64,000 nucleotides of DNA from a virus. The notes beneath the pieces are model-generated. The model searched no databases and was not told the DNA's origin. It was given only the letters and a program-made list of their open reading frames with translations. The DNA lies in IMG/VR virus record IMGVR_UViG_3300030102_006261, positions 1 through 64,000 of that record; one strand, written 5' to 3'. A program made the translations under genes and the position numbers. This document shows positions 13,692 to 19,268 of the stretch, in pieces (positions within the stretch are counted from its first letter, which is position 1; every line of letters begins with the position of its first letter).

Positions 13692-13901
13692 ATGAAACAG
13701 TATATGAAAACCACTCACACGGATAATTCACAGAAAGTCTTTTTCAAAGACGGTGTGACTCCCCGATGTCTTGATTTGACATCCTCAGAGCTAACTGATA
13801 TTGTAAACGAAAAGATTAATTTACTCCAAGGAGAAATTGATATGTGGAAAGAATTGTTGACTAATCAAAAGGATTGGATTGATGCCAAAAAGAGTTCTTG
13901 A
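13692..13901 (+). CDS. small hypothetical protein
   Basis: 69 residues from the ATG at 13692, six bases after the tRNA; a further ATG lies at 13704, and an upstream frame extension would lie inside the tRNA. Helical, MKQYMKTTHTDNSQKVFF, then TSSELTDIVNEKINLLQGEI, ending with Trp/Lys residues. Resembles small phage coiled-coil proteins; family not recognised. Overlaps the next gene by 20 bases. Confidence 0.5.
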   Translation: MKQYMKTTHTDNSQKVFFKDGVTPRCLDLTSSELTDIVNEKINLLQGEIDMWKELLTNQKDWIDAKKSS

Positions 13902-14064
13902 CAAGTTTGATCTGGAGGCAGAACGAGAGGGTTCTGCAATGAAGAAGCATACTGTTCTCCGCGTTGGGTGGGGTAAGGGTATTACAAAGCAACGTAACAT
14001 GCACAAGCGTGGCGATGAAATTCAGACCACTCGTGTGGTGAATCGACTCGGAACATTTAAGTGA
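13882..14064 (+). CDS. small basic hypothetical protein
   Basis: 60 residues from the ATG at 13882. Basic, MPKRVLDKFDLEAEREGS, then KKHTVLRVGWGKGITKQRNM, ending NRLGTFK. Its stop overlaps the GTG start of the next gene (GTGA), typical of coupled phage genes, which supports it despite the 20-base overlap at the front. Family not recognised. Confidence 0.5.
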   Translation: MPKRVLDKFDLEAEREGSAMKKHTVLRVGWGKGITKQRNMHKRGDEIQTTRVVNRLGTFK

Positions 14065-14528
14065 AAGAATTTGATTACACACTAGATTATGACACACTCA
14101 ACTTCAAGAAAAACCCGGAATTGTACCGCATCGGGCGGGGGGAACAAGGCGTGTTGCTTGTCGAACCCTACAAATCGGAGATCTGCAAACACTGGAGGTT
14201 TCGCACCCCAGAAATCGCCCGAAAGTCTGCTGACAAAATTAGCTCAATGTTCCATAGCTATCTCGCTATGGGGGATTTTGTTGGTGCTGATATGGCACGT
14301 AAGTTCCTGATGATGGGATGGACACGCGCTCGTCGCTATGCCAATCACCGATCAGGAAAAAAGTATGATGACAACGGAAATGTGAAGCCACAAGAGGTAG
14401 ATCATTGGACCTGTGATAAAGCAGAATCTGCTAGAATATTCAAGGAAGCGTATGATTCTGCTAGACAAAACCCAGATTATAAGGTAATGTATAAAGCATG
14501 GAGGAAACAAGAAAATGTTTTGCATTGA
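14061..14528 (+). CDS. DUF4385-type protein
   Basis: 155 residues, GTG start overlapping the previous stop. The segment from KNPELYRIGRGEQGVLLVEP (about 17-36) through KHWRFRTPEIARKSADKISS to GADMARKFLMMGWTRARRYA (about 75-94), then a short Asn-His-Arg-Ser run, is the conserved body of the DUF4385 family found in phages and bacteria. Function is unknown. The near-unbroken motif and Lys/Arg-rich surface suggest nucleic acid or nucleotide contact, which is only a guess. It overlaps the zinc-finger gene downstream. Confidence 0.85.
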   Translation: MKEFDYTLDYDTLNFKKNPELYRIGRGEQGVLLVEPYKSEICKHWRFRTPEIARKSADKISSMFHSYLAMGDFVGADMARKFLMMGWTRARRYANHRSGKKYDDNGNVKPQEVDHWTCDKAESARIFKEAYDSARQNPDYKVMYKAWRKQENVLH

Positions 14529-14724
14529 CTGTGGTAATGAGATCCCTGAGATTCGTCTTGAGTTTTGCCCTGATACTGACTATTGCATTAGTTGTGTTGA
14601 TAAACACTCAGAACCTGTGGTGGCTCGTATGATCTACAACCATAAAACTGCTGGTGAAGTCTTTATCGCTAAGGGTAAGGAAAATTGTCGAATCCTCGAA
14701 CGAGAATATGTGAGGGGTCGATGA
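14515..14724 (+). CDS. small C4 zinc-finger protein, DksA/TraR-like
   Basis: 69 residues. MFCIDCGNEIPEIRLEFCPD then TDYCISCVDK gives two Cys pairs in the layout of the DksA/TraR-type zinc finger (CxDCGxxI..R....P....C..C). The helical coiled-coil arm of DksA is missing; only the finger and about 40 further residues remain. In bacteria this fold binds RNA polymerase's secondary channel, so a transcription role is possible but unproven. Overlaps both neighbours. Confidence 0.7.
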   Translation: MFCIDCGNEIPEIRLEFCPDTDYCISCVDKHSEPVVARMIYNHKTAGEVFIAKGKENCRILEREYVRGR

Positions 14725-15044
14725 CAAGCAGGAAGATTGATTGGGGCTATACTAAGCCTATGACAGATGTAGAGAAGAAGTGTGCGAATCAACAACAATA
14801 CGCAGTCACATGCGTTATTGTCATAACTGGATTCAACATCATGTATGGCGCACTTATGGTATATAAAGTTGTTCCCGTTTGGTTGGGGATGATTCTTGCC
14901 TTTCTTACCATGGGAATCGTTGCACTAAAGGCACGAAGAGATCTCTTGGATGAAGGTGAAACCCTAACTGAATCACCTGAACACTTCCGCACACGAATGC
15001 ATCAGAAAAATTTGGAAAAGGGTATTGACAACAACGGAATCTGA
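14721..15044 (+). CDS. two-span membrane protein
   Basis: 107 residues from the ATG at 14721 (ATGA overlap with the previous stop). A polar N-terminus of about 33 residues is followed by two hydrophobic segments, VTCVIVITGFNIMYGALMVY and VWLGMILAFLTMGIVALKA, separated by a two-to-four-residue turn, then a charged C-terminal tail (FRTRMHQKNLEKGIDNNG). A helical hairpin of this type fits a holin-like or inner-membrane accessory protein. No family recognised. A strong promoter for the next gene starts inside its end. Confidence 0.55.
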   Translation: MTSRKIDWGYTKPMTDVEKKCANQQQYAVTCVIVITGFNIMYGALMVYKVVPVWLGMILAFLTMGIVALKARRDLLDEGETLTESPEHFRTRMHQKNLEKGIDNNGI

Positions 15045-15052
15045 TGTATAAT
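15025..15052 (+). promoter_or_regulatory. sigma70-like promoter
   Basis: Perfect TTGACA (15025-15030), 16-base spacer, perfect TATAAT (15047-15052). Transcription would start near 15059, giving an untranslated leader of about 84 bases before the ATG at 15143. The promoter lies inside the end of the upstream membrane-protein gene. Confidence 0.85.
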
Positions 15053-15065
15053 TAACGCATAAGCA

Positions 15066-15123
15066 AATCGGAAGCTGGTTAGATGCAACAGCTACCCCCG
15101 ATTAAATTAATTTTATGCATCTA
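15066..15123 (+). promoter_or_regulatory. structured mRNA leader with H-type pseudoknot
   Basis: Helix 1: AATCGG (15066-15071) with CCGATT (15098-15103). Helix 2 above it: AGCTG (15073-15077) with CAGCT (15089-15093). The 11-base apical loop contains TAGATGCA (15080-15087), perfectly complementary to TGCATCTA (15116-15123), an 8-bp pseudoknot whose end lies 5 bases before the AAAGGAG ribosome-binding site (15129-15135 region). This geometry could control ribosome access, as in riboswitches or protein-bound autoregulatory leaders. I do not recognise a known riboswitch class. Confidence 0.65.
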
Positions 15124-15142
15124 CTGCAAAGGAGCGTTGGTA

Positions 15143-15412
15143 ATGACCAACACTATGACTAAGAAGCGGCGCGTAATCAACTATCTCGCGTCCGGTAAGG
15201 GCCTCACCGAGGCAGAAGCACGTAGCCGTTTTGGAGTTGCAAACCTCCGTGCTACCATCAGCGACATCCGTGACATGGTTGAAGCTCACGGTAACTGGGA
15301 GATCACCTCGGAGGCTACCTCCACCGGTAAGACCCGTTACTTCATGGAAGACACTCACCCCGGTGAGCGTTCCTACGGTTTCGACAACATGGGTCGTCGA
15401 TTCGCACTCTGA
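15143..15412 (+). CDS. small helix-turn-helix DNA-binding-type protein
   Basis: 89 residues from the ATG at 15143, eight bases after AAAGGAG. A predicted winged-helix fold: helix KKRRVINYLASGKGLTEAEA (about 6-25), then RSRFGVANLRATISDIRDMV (27-46), followed by a beta hairpin with YFMEDTHPGERSYG. Codons are unusually GC- and C-ended (like the capsid gene), pointing to high expression. It has its own strong promoter, a pseudoknot leader and a terminator, so it is a separate regulated unit. A transcription regulator or abundant DNA-coating protein are both possible; autoregulation through the leader is an attractive inference. Confidence 0.7.
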   Translation: MTNTMTKKRRVINYLASGKGLTEAEARSRFGVANLRATISDIRDMVEAHGNWEITSEATSTGKTRYFMEDTHPGERSYGFDNMGRRFAL

Positions 15413-15441
15413 TTCTTTTATAGATACTAGTGCAAAACGGT

Positions 15442-15469
15442 CTTGGTGAGATGTCAAATGCTCATCAAG
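15442..15469 (+). ncRNA. stable 3'-UTR hairpin
   Basis: A 9-bp stem, CTTGGTGAG (15442-15450) with CTCATCAAG (15461-15469), one G-U pair, closing a 10-base loop. It lies between the helix-turn-helix gene and its terminator. Possibly an mRNA stabiliser or part of a 3'-UTR-derived small RNA. Confidence 0.5.
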
Positions 15470-15479
15470 CCTTCGAGAG

Positions 15480-15535
15480 AGTGCGGTGAAATATTTCTAG
15501 GAAGCGTCTGCCTAGCCCGCACTTTCTTTTTTTTT
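15480..15535 (+). terminator. intrinsic terminator with bulged stem
   Basis: AGTGCGG (15480-15486) pairs with CCGCACT (15517-15523), with an inner CTAGG/CCTAG stem (15497-15501 with 15511-15515), then a T-run interrupted by one C (15523-15535). It ends the transcript of the helix-turn-helix gene. Confidence 0.75.
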
Positions 15536-15546
15536 AAAGGACTATC

Positions 15547-15705
15547 ATGAGTACAGAAGAAGTTTACGAATTTTGTGTGCTTTGTGGACCTGAACAAGAC
15601 GCTCCACCTGATAATGATCAGTGGACAATGGTTATGTGCAGAAAATGTTCATACCAAGAATCACATGGTGTTGATCATTTAGAGCTAATACCAACGATTG
15701 AATAA
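15547..15705 (+). CDS. small zinc-ribbon protein
   Basis: 52 residues, MSTEEVYEFCVLCGPEQD then VMCRKCSYQESHGVDH, giving CxxC (10-13) and CxxC (31-34) pairs of a zinc ribbon. Acidic C-terminus. Start preceded by AAAGGACT. It follows the terminator of the previous unit by 11 bases and has no promoter of its own that I can see, so it may depend on read-through. No specific family. Confidence 0.55.
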   Translation: MSTEEVYEFCVLCGPEQDAPPDNDQWTMVMCRKCSYQESHGVDHLELIPTIE

Positions 15706-15720
15706 ATTTCAATAAAGGGG

Positions 15721-15748
15721 TTGACAAACCCAACAGATCGAGTATAAT
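15721..15748 (+). promoter_or_regulatory. strong sigma70-like promoter
   Basis: Perfect TTGACA (15721-15726), 16-base spacer, perfect TATAAT (15743-15748). No gene follows; the next coding start is at 16120, beyond a terminator, so this promoter serves a noncoding RNA. Confidence 0.85.
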
Positions 15749-15754
15749 ACTCGT

Positions 15755-16040
15755 ATGACAATTGAATAATAGAATGAAGAGAGACTAATTACCTCTCTTC
15801 GGGACTCGCATAATAATCCTCTTGACTGGGGATAGTGCAATCTCTGAATGGTTTAGCGACCTGTTCCTTAGCGATGCAGAAATGCTTGCGGGATGATCCT
15901 TAGCGGGATGTGCAGAGATCTCTTAGTAGGGTACACTTCACTCGTACAGTCACCCGAAAAGTTCTGGTAATTACGACAATCCAGAGTCCCATTGAACGAA
16001 GCAGGGGCTGGTAGAAATATCAGCCCCTGTCTTTTTTTTT
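15755..16040 (+). ncRNA. candidate novel structured RNA, about 290 nt
   Basis: The 414-base gene-free stretch 15706-16119 holds a strong promoter, this transcript, its terminator and a late promoter. No open frame of note exists in it. Visible structure: an 8-bp hairpin GAAGAGAG/CTCTCTTC (15776-15783 with 15793-15800); a long-range helix ATCTCTG (15840-15846) with CAGAGAT (15913-15919) enclosing three TTAGCG repeats (15853, 15868, 15900) and small hairpins; a GGGT/ACCC pair near 15929-15955; TCTGG/CCAGA (15963-15967 with 15981-15985); and the terminator stem. The first hairpin loop and the TCTGG hairpin loop both contain TAATTA and could kiss. It does not show the hallmark sequences of tmRNA, RNase P RNA or 6S RNA that I know. 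Function unknown. Confidence 0.7.
16002..16040 (+). terminator. intrinsic terminator of the noncoding RNA
   Basis: A perfect 9-bp stem CAGGGGCTG (16002-16010) with CAGCCCCTG (16021-16029), 10-base loop, followed by TC and nine T. Confidence 0.9.
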
Positions 16041-16045
16041 ACTGA

Positions 16046-16053
16046 TATAAATA
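16046..16053 (+). promoter_or_regulatory. T4-type late promoter
   Basis: Exact TATAAATA shortly after the terminator and 66 bases before the small gene at 16120. It could drive 16120-16725 and the tRNA-Arg beyond, though the leader is longer than at most other late promoters here. Confidence 0.55.
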
Positions 16054-16119
16054 ATTGGGTAAATAGAAAATAATACACAAATGTCTTGTGTAATACTAAA
16101 GAAGATGATACAATAACAA

Positions 16120-16260
16120 ATGAGCGCAAAACATTCAGCCGGAAAGGGTGATAAATATCGCCCAATAGATTATAAAAAGTATGCAGAAAACTATGAAAAG
16201 ATTTTTTCTAAAAAAGTGAAAGGTAGAAAAAATGGAAACCAAGATCGTAAGACTAAGTAG
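16120..16260 (+). CDS. small basic conserved-type phage protein
   Basis: 46 residues, MSAKHSAGKGDKYRPIDYKK then a Tyr/Lys-rich helix. The GKGDKYRPxD motif with following KYxENYEKIF recurs in small proteins I associate with marine T4-like phages, always of unknown function. It overlaps the following LSm-like gene by 29 bases in another frame, an arrangement that supports both being real. No strong ribosome-binding site. Confidence 0.55.
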   Translation: MSAKHSAGKGDKYRPIDYKKYAENYEKIFSKKVKGRKNGNQDRKTK

Positions 16261-16573
16261 TGGTGAAGAAATCATTTGTAAAAGTGAAATGATTGATCGT
16301 GATGGAATTGAGTTTATCAAGATCAAGAACCCAGCAATTCTAGTTCCCGTTGGGGACGGACAGCTTGCGTTTGCACCATGGCTACCATATGGTGAAATCA
16401 GCAGCGGTGTTGAAATCGAAAAGAAGTTTATCGTTTTCACAATTAAGCCCCAGACAGAACTTTCAAATCAGTACAATGAAACCGTGGGTAACGGTATTGT
16501 TGTTCCAAGTCAGGGTCAACTCACTCCGGCTGGTGCTGGATCTCCGAGTTCTCTGAAGATCAGTGGCTCTTAA
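16232..16573 (+). CDS. LSm-like barrel protein, paralogue of 58043-58651
   Basis: 113 residues. The opening TKIVRLSSGEEIICKSEM has the Sm1-like signature (I-V-x-L-x-S-G-E-x-I-I), continuing with IKIKNPAILVP, FAPWLPYGE, and KFIVFTIKPQTELSNQYNE. The product of the gene after UvsW opens the same way and keeps the W, I-x-x-x-P and Y-N positions, so they are paralogues. Sm-like barrels bind RNA or partner proteins; here neither RNA nor partner is known. The last 25 residues are Pro/Gly/Ser-rich and probably flexible. Confidence 0.65.
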   Translation: METKIVRLSSGEEIICKSEMIDRDGIEFIKIKNPAILVPVGDGQLAFAPWLPYGEISSGVEIEKKFIVFTIKPQTELSNQYNETVGNGIVVPSQGQLTPAGAGSPSSLKISGS

Positions 16574-16587
16574 TTAAGGATTAGACA

Positions 16588-16725
16588 ATGGCTAAGCAGA
16601 CTGCTCAGTATTCTAAGCACGTAAACAATATGATGAAAGTTGGTAGCCCTCGTTCCTCTAAGAGGAAGAAGGGTAATGCACCAGCAAGAACTTCTAAGTC
16701 CGGAAGCGGAAGGAAGATTCGATAA
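16588..16725 (+). CDS. small basic protein
   Basis: 45 residues, MAKQTAQYSKHVNNMMKVGS followed by an Arg/Lys/Ser tail (RSSKRKKGNAPARTSKSGS). Strongly basic, so DNA or RNA binding is plausible. It follows the LSm-like gene by 14 bases with a weak AAGGATT site and precedes tRNA-Arg by 6 bases. No family recognised. Confidence 0.5.
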   Translation: MAKQTAQYSKHVNNMMKVGSPRSSKRKKGNAPARTSKSGSGRKIR

Positions 16726-16731
16726 ATTATT

Positions 16732-16805
16732 GCGGGCGTAGCTCAGTTGGATAGAGCAGCGGACTTCTAATCCGCAGGTCGAAAGTTCAAGTCTTTCCGC
16801 CCGTG
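16732..16805 (+). tRNA. tRNA-Arg (anticodon UCU)
   Basis: Canonical cloverleaf: acceptor GCGGGCG with CGCCCGT, D arm GCTC/GAGC, anticodon stem GCGGA/TCCGC around CTTCTAA, T arm GAAAG/CTTTC with TTCAAGT. Reads AGA/AGG. CCA not encoded. Confidence 0.95.
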
Positions 16806-16812
16806 TTATACC

Positions 16813-17181
16813 ATGAATCAACGCAAATTTAAAAAACTCGCTGAGATCGCATTGCCCCATGCGCTCCAGAGCAACAGACAAAAGAAACATGTCTCGTTGA
16901 TCATAGTTCGCAATAGGGTAATTTCAGTTGGAACTAATCAACTAAAGTCTCATCCACAAGCGAAGAAGATTGGTTATAGATATGATGAAGTTCATTCGGA
17001 GTTGGACGCACTGCTTCGTTGCAAAGAGAGAAAGAATCTTGAATTGGTTAACTTTAGGTTTAACAGGTTTGGGGATTTTCGTTTATCTCGCCCTTGTTCT
17101 CTTTGTAGCCCATGGTGTAAGATGATGTTTGACAAAATTTACTACACGACCCGTGAGGGTTATGAAAGGTTGGAATTTTAA
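16813..17181 (+). CDS. cytidine-deaminase-fold protein
   Basis: 122 residues. Zinc-deaminase motifs are present in order: HSELDALLR at 61-69 (His and catalytic Glu) and RPCSLCSPWCK at 93-103 (PCxxC), with the preceding strand VSLIIVRNRVISVGTN. This is the cytidine/deoxycytidylate deaminase fold, in a shorter form than T4 dCMP deaminase (193 residues). It may act on a nucleotide to feed dTMP synthesis, or on another substrate. Start lies 7 bases after tRNA-Arg; the stop overlaps the next start (TAATG). Confidence 0.75.
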   Translation: MNQRKFKKLAEIALPHALQSNRQKKHVSLIIVRNRVISVGTNQLKSHPQAKKIGYRYDEVHSELDALLRCKERKNLELVNFRFNRFGDFRLSRPCSLCSPWCKMMFDKIYYTTREGYERLEF

Positions 17182-17387
17182 TGAAAACTTTTATGCTATT
17201 ACAAGAAGTAATTCATATCCCAAGCAATAAAAAGGCGACTGTGATCTCAACAAAACTTGATCACTCGGGTAATCAATTGATTGAAGTTAAGTACGAAAAT
17301 GGAACAACTGGATGGTCAACACCAGACAGCCTAACTACTTTTATTCAGGATGCTGTCGAGTACGATGGTGAATTTTTGTCTGATTGA
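17181..17387 (+). CDS. small hypothetical protein
   Basis: 68 residues, coupled to the deaminase-like gene by TAATG. Beta-rich, with VIHIPSNKKATVISTKLDHS and LIEVKYENGTTGWSTPDSLT, the pattern of a small SH3/KOW-like barrel. No family assigned. The promoter for tRNA-Leu starts 5 bases after its stop. Confidence 0.55.
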   Translation: MKTFMLLQEVIHIPSNKKATVISTKLDHSGNQLIEVKYENGTTGWSTPDSLTTFIQDAVEYDGEFLSD

Positions 17388-17391
17388 TATA

Positions 17392-17420
17392 TTGACTACA
17401 CGTAGTTAATCTGATATAAT
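17392..17420 (+). promoter_or_regulatory. sigma70-like promoter for tRNA-Leu
   Basis: TTGACT (17392-17397), 17-base spacer, perfect TATAAT (17415-17420), eight bases before the tRNA. Confidence 0.8.
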
Positions 17421-17428
17421 ATACACAT

Positions 17429-17513
17429 GGCTCTGTGGCGGAATTGGCAGACGCAACGGACTTAAAATCCGTCGAGGGTAAACCTCATGGGGGTTCGAGT
17501 CCCCCCGGAGCTA
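17429..17513 (+). tRNA. tRNA-Leu (anticodon UAA)
   Basis: 85-nt class II tRNA: acceptor GGCTCTG with CGGAGCT, anticodon stem ACGGA/TCCGT around CTTAAAA, a long variable arm, T arm GGGGG/CCCCC with TTCGAGT. Reads UUA (and UUG by wobble). CCA not encoded. Confidence 0.95.
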
Positions 17514-17514
17514 T

Positions 17515-17522
17515 TATAAATA
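17515..17522 (+). promoter_or_regulatory. T4-type late promoter
   Basis: Exact TATAAATA one base after the tRNA-Leu and 16 bases before the ATG at 17539. Confidence 0.7.
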
Positions 17523-17538
17523 TGGTCAAGGAGATCCC

Positions 17539-17889
17539 ATGACCGATAACGAATCATTCATAGAAGATTTTGATTTTGGTATTTCTTTCGCTGATTCCAG
17601 TGAAGTAAATGTCACTGACAATCAAGATGCTGAAATCAGCGCACTAGAAACAAAAATCGAAGACGTTCTGTCTAAAATTGAAAATCTATCCACTGGATCA
17701 GATGTTGATGAGTATAAAGCTTTACTGGATGAACAGTATAAACAAAAGCTTACCAAGCTTGAGTTGATGATCATACCGCTTCTTAACAATCTTAAAAAGA
17801 ATCCAGATAAAGAATATATCTTTTGGCCAAATAGAACATCAGTTATTGATGATCAAATTGAAAAGATAAAAGATGTAACTAGAGGCTAA
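17539..17889 (+). CDS. conserved-type phage protein, acidic coiled coil
   Basis: 116 residues. An acidic N-terminus (MTDNESFIEDFDFGISF) is followed by coiled-coil helices and a C-terminal NLKKNPDKEYIFWPNRTSVI, a motif typical of a conserved marine T4-like phage protein of unknown function. Late promoter and AAGGAG site upstream. Its stop overlaps the convergent fibre-like gene by 4 bases. Confidence 0.6.
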   Translation: MTDNESFIEDFDFGISFADSSEVNVTDNQDAEISALETKIEDVLSKIENLSTGSDVDEYKALLDEQYKQKLTKLELMIIPLLNNLKKNPDKEYIFWPNRTSVIDDQIEKIKDVTRG

Positions 17890-19265
17890 TAACCACCAGC
17901 GGAGCCGTCTAGTGGATTTCGAGTAGAACGCGATCTTGGATCGTCATTAACATTTGTTGGATTCACTAAAGTGAATTCTTCGTTCATGAAGGACACCTGA
18001 TTTGCCGTAACTATTGCCTGTGCATCATACTCGGGATAACTAACGGTATATTGTGGTGGAATCGAAGAAGGTCCTGCTATTCTTTGATCATAGATTGAAT
18101 ACGTACCATCTATTTTTAGTTCCCCACCCATGTTGCGTTTACTTTCAGAGAAGTAATATATCACAGAATTTTTTATAAATCTGGGCTCAAAGATGAACAT
18201 ATTTGCCTCTGTTCGTGGAAAGCTAACACCATCAAGAATAAACACTGATTGACCTCTTCTACTCCTAGAGGGAGTGAAAAGGCCGTCTCTAATATTAGAC
18301 AACCTAAATGGATAACCTCTATTATTATTGCCCCGATAATTACTTGGATCAGTGCAATCAAAGATGTATGTTATACCTCTTTGCAAGGTTATCTGTGGAT
18401 CGCGAACACCATTTATCATGAAATAGTAATCATCATTTTCTTGTCCCACAGTAATTTTTAAAGTTTGTATATTTACATAAGTGTTGCTACTGGTGTCATT
18501 TCTACTATGACCTTGATCCCTATACAAATTAATTTCTGAGGTTATCCCTATTCGGTTTTCATCACTAGCGGCGGTGTTGCCTAGTATGACAACTTCTGTT
18601 CCGTTGGGGTCAAGATAAAAATCTTCAACTTTAAATGCATTCGAGTTTAATGTGCTGTTAGATATCGTCACATAGTCATCCACTCGTAAATCCATACTAG
18701 TAAAGGATGGTAATGATTCGGTGCCAAGATAGTTTTTTATCGCAAATTGCTCTCTACCATTATTTGCCGTCCCTAGAAGATTTATTTGTGGAACGTCAGC
18801 AAAATATTCAGATGAGTAACGCACCACTCCAGATGGAATATTTGCTAAGGTGTCAAACGTGGCTTTAATCAAAGTATCTCGGAATATACCCTCAAATGTA
18901 TATGTCCCAGATATATCAGCATATTCCTCTGTATTTGGATCATAATATTCACCATTGGTTATGGTGAATGTGTTACCAGAAGTTAAAGTGTCTGATATTG
19001 CCTTTATGTAATTTAAGTCTTTATTTATTTGACTTGAACCAAAGTCTATTACAGCGGTGTTTCCGGTAATGACAACTTCTGGTGTTGATGAGGTTCTTTG
19101 ATCAAAGTCTAAAAAATCTCCGATTGCATCACCAACTTTTAATCCATAAAAATTACCACCTGTGACTAGGGTATATGAGAAAAAATCGGCTGTACCAGTT
19201 CTTTTGAACTGGGTGTTGCTACTTCGTACAAACTTGTTTTTACTTTTTAGACGTTGACGCGCCAT
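17886..19265 (-). CDS. fibre/virion structural protein with cupredoxin-like segment
   Basis: 459 residues. Basic N-terminus (MARQRLKSKNKFVRSSNTQF), then beta-rich sequence with many Asn/Thr/Gly. Around 275-345 a segment TLKITVGQENDDYYFMINGV and RDPQITLQRGITYIFDC, followed by YPFRLSNIRDG, resembles the cupredoxin-like module found in marine phage structural proteins. Likely an appendage component. It lies on the strand opposite to most tail genes, in a two-gene leftward unit with 19269-20648, which suggests a module inserted or exchanged as a block. Confidence 0.55.
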   Translation of the reverse strand: MARQRLKSKNKFVRSSNTQFKRTGTADFFSYTLVTGGNFYGLKVGDAIGDFLDFDQRTSSTPEVVITGNTAVIDFGSSQINKDLNYIKAISDTLTSGNTFTITNGEYYDPNTEEYADISGTYTFEGIFRDTLIKATFDTLANIPSGVVRYSSEYFADVPQINLLGTANNGREQFAIKNYLGTESLPSFTSMDLRVDDYVTISNSTLNSNAFKVEDFYLDPNGTEVVILGNTAASDENRIGITSEINLYRDQGHSRNDTSSNTYVNIQTLKITVGQENDDYYFMINGVRDPQITLQRGITYIFDCTDPSNYRGNNNRGYPFRLSNIRDGLFTPSRSRRGQSVFILDGVSFPRTEANMFIFEPRFIKNSVIYYFSESKRNMGGELKIDGTYSIYDQRIAGPSSIPPQYTVSYPEYDAQAIVTANQVSFMNEEFTLVNPTNVNDDPRSRSTRNPLDGSAGGY

Positions 19266-19268
19266 TCA

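Noticed and set aside
15066-15123. Known riboswitch class (glutamine-II, preQ1, SAM-II) for the HTH leader
   Set aside because: The conserved core sequences of these classes, as I recall them, are not present; only the H-type pseudoknot shape is shared.
15755-16040. tmRNA, RNase P RNA or 6S RNA in the intergenic RNA
   Set aside because: I find no tRNA-like ends with tag frame, no RNase P conserved GAGGAA...ACAGAA pattern, and no 6S-like long bulged helix. The RNA remains unassigned.
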